From contig JAISIV010000024.1 of NCBI GenBank assembly GCA_031261865.1, forward strand, positions 1 through 16,405: 16,405 bases of DNA. Direction: 5' to 3'. Under the pieces are notes generated by a model that saw nothing but the letters and a program-made list of their open reading frames with translations, ran no database searches and was not told the origin of the DNA. The stretch is from Lactobacillaceae bacterium (GTDB taxonomy: Bacteria; Bacillota; Bacilli; Lactobacillales; Lactobacillaceae). Shown one piece after another: positions 15,877-16,405 of the stretch. Each line of letters begins with the position of its first letter. Position 1 is the stretch's first letter. The position numbers and the translations under genes are program-made.

Positions 15877-15904
15877 ATTATATAGGGTTAGTTGATTTTG
15901 TGAA
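15877..15904 (-). promoter_or_regulatory. srtA promoter, apparently giving a leaderless mRNA
   Basis: On the minus strand, -35 TTCACA (15904-15899, five of six consensus bases) and a perfect -10 TATAAT (15882-15877) are 16 bases apart. Only 8 bases separate the -10 from the srtA ATG, so transcription should start at or within a couple of bases of the start codon. Confidence 0.6.
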
Positions 15905-15929
15905 AGGGGTTACAAAAAGTAAGTAAAAA

Positions 15930-16405
15930 ATGAAAAATAGTTTAAAAAAATATCCAAATTGGAAAAGAAACTTATACATTCTCTGGTTCGGAACATTCTT
16001 CGTTGGAGTCGCCAGTTCTGAAGTAACGCCTTTTCTCAGTTTGTATACCGAGGAATTGGGTCACTTTTCCAATGCTCAAGTTAATTTATATGCCGGAATT
16101 GCTTTTTCTGCCACCTTTTTGATGACAGCTATCGTGTCTCCAATTTGGGGAAAATTAGCTGATCGAGTTGGTAGAAAACCGATGCTTTTACGTGCGGCTT
16201 TTGGAATGGCTGTGATTCAAGCATTGACGGCGTTTGTCACCCAAGTATGGCAACTCATATTATTGCGATTGTTGATGGGATTGTTCAACGGGTATATCGG
16301 AAATGCCAATGCTTTAGTCGCTAAAGATACTCCTCAACAAGAATCTGGAAAAGCACTTGGATTTATTACGACCGGTTTCACTTCAGGAGCTTTATTAGGT
16401 CCATT
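15930..16405 (+). CDS. MFS transporter, DHA1 drug-efflux type, truncated by window end
   Basis: The first 158 residues of a major facilitator superfamily protein; the rest lies beyond the window. The N-terminus MKNSLKKYPNWKRNLYILWF leads into helix 1. The MFS motif A in the loop between helices 2 and 3 is clear (WGKLADRVGRKPML), and further helices follow (LRLLMGLFNGYIGNANALV, ending FTSGALLGP in the motif C region). These features suit a 12- or 14-helix H+-coupled multidrug exporter, but the substrate cannot be told. The ATG at 15930 is the first possible start because an in-frame TAA lies at 15924-15926. No good RBS precedes it; AGGGG at 15905-15909 is about 20 bases away, too far. It is divergent from srtA across a 61-base gap. 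Confidence 0.85.
   Translation, partial: MKNSLKKYPNWKRNLYILWFGTFFVGVASSEVTPFLSLYTEELGHFSNAQVNLYAGIAFSATFLMTAIVSPIWGKLADRVGRKPMLLRAAFGMAVIQALTAFVTQVWQLILLRLLMGLFNGYIGNANALVAKDTPQQESGKALGFITTGFTSGALLGP

Overview
The window is a low-GC Firmicutes chromosome segment, most likely from the Lactobacillaceae (a Companilactobacillus-type lactobacillus is a guess, not a determination). Three things point there: an 897-aa bifunctional AdhE, a complete oligopeptide ABC transporter of lactobacillal type, and the run srtA-murF-cshA-acpS-alr-mazF, which as I recall resembles the order in Lactobacillus plantarum. There is no phage, IS element, CRISPR array, tRNA or rRNA in view.

Layout. (1) 1-2823, plus strand: adhE with a leader holding inverted repeats, closed by a strong hairpin terminator. 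(2) 2881-4207, minus strand: a small two-helix membrane protein gene, preceded by a full-length but wrecked Ca2+/cation antiporter gene (CaCA family) with at least six frameshifts and two in-frame stops. (3) 4231-6138, minus: oppA as its own unit with a near-consensus promoter and its own terminator. (4) 6224-10191, minus: oppD-oppF-oppB-oppC, tightly packed, two junctions using TAATG stop/start overlaps, ending in a very strong terminator. (5) 10181-15904, minus: srtA-murF, a 125-nt structured gap, then cshA-acpS-alr-mazF, ending in a terminator that overlaps the mazF 3' end. (6) 15930-16405, plus: a divergent MFS efflux-type transporter cut off by the window edge.

How the genes work together. 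OppA binds extracellular peptides, OppB/OppC form the channel and OppD/OppF drive import by ATP hydrolysis; this supplies amino acids to an organism that is probably auxotrophic. The srtA-to-mazF block is envelope and growth housekeeping: SrtA anchors surface proteins to peptidoglycan, MurF adds the D-Ala-D-Ala dipeptide to the precursor, Alr makes the D-alanine, AcpS activates the fatty-acid carrier protein, CshA remodels RNA, and MazF is an mRNA interferase with no antitoxin gene beside it. AdhE reduces acetyl-CoA to ethanol and regenerates NAD+.

I did not find a new multi-gene system. The most striking property is composition: across about 4,860 residues of intact protein I find only two cysteines, and both are catalytic nucleophiles (AdhE and sortase). 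All five Opp subunits lack cysteine, so OppA has no lipobox. Other points worth a second look are the CaCA relic, the structured cshA leader with a TTG start, a likely leaderless sortase mRNA, and acpS without a Shine-Dalgarno sequence.
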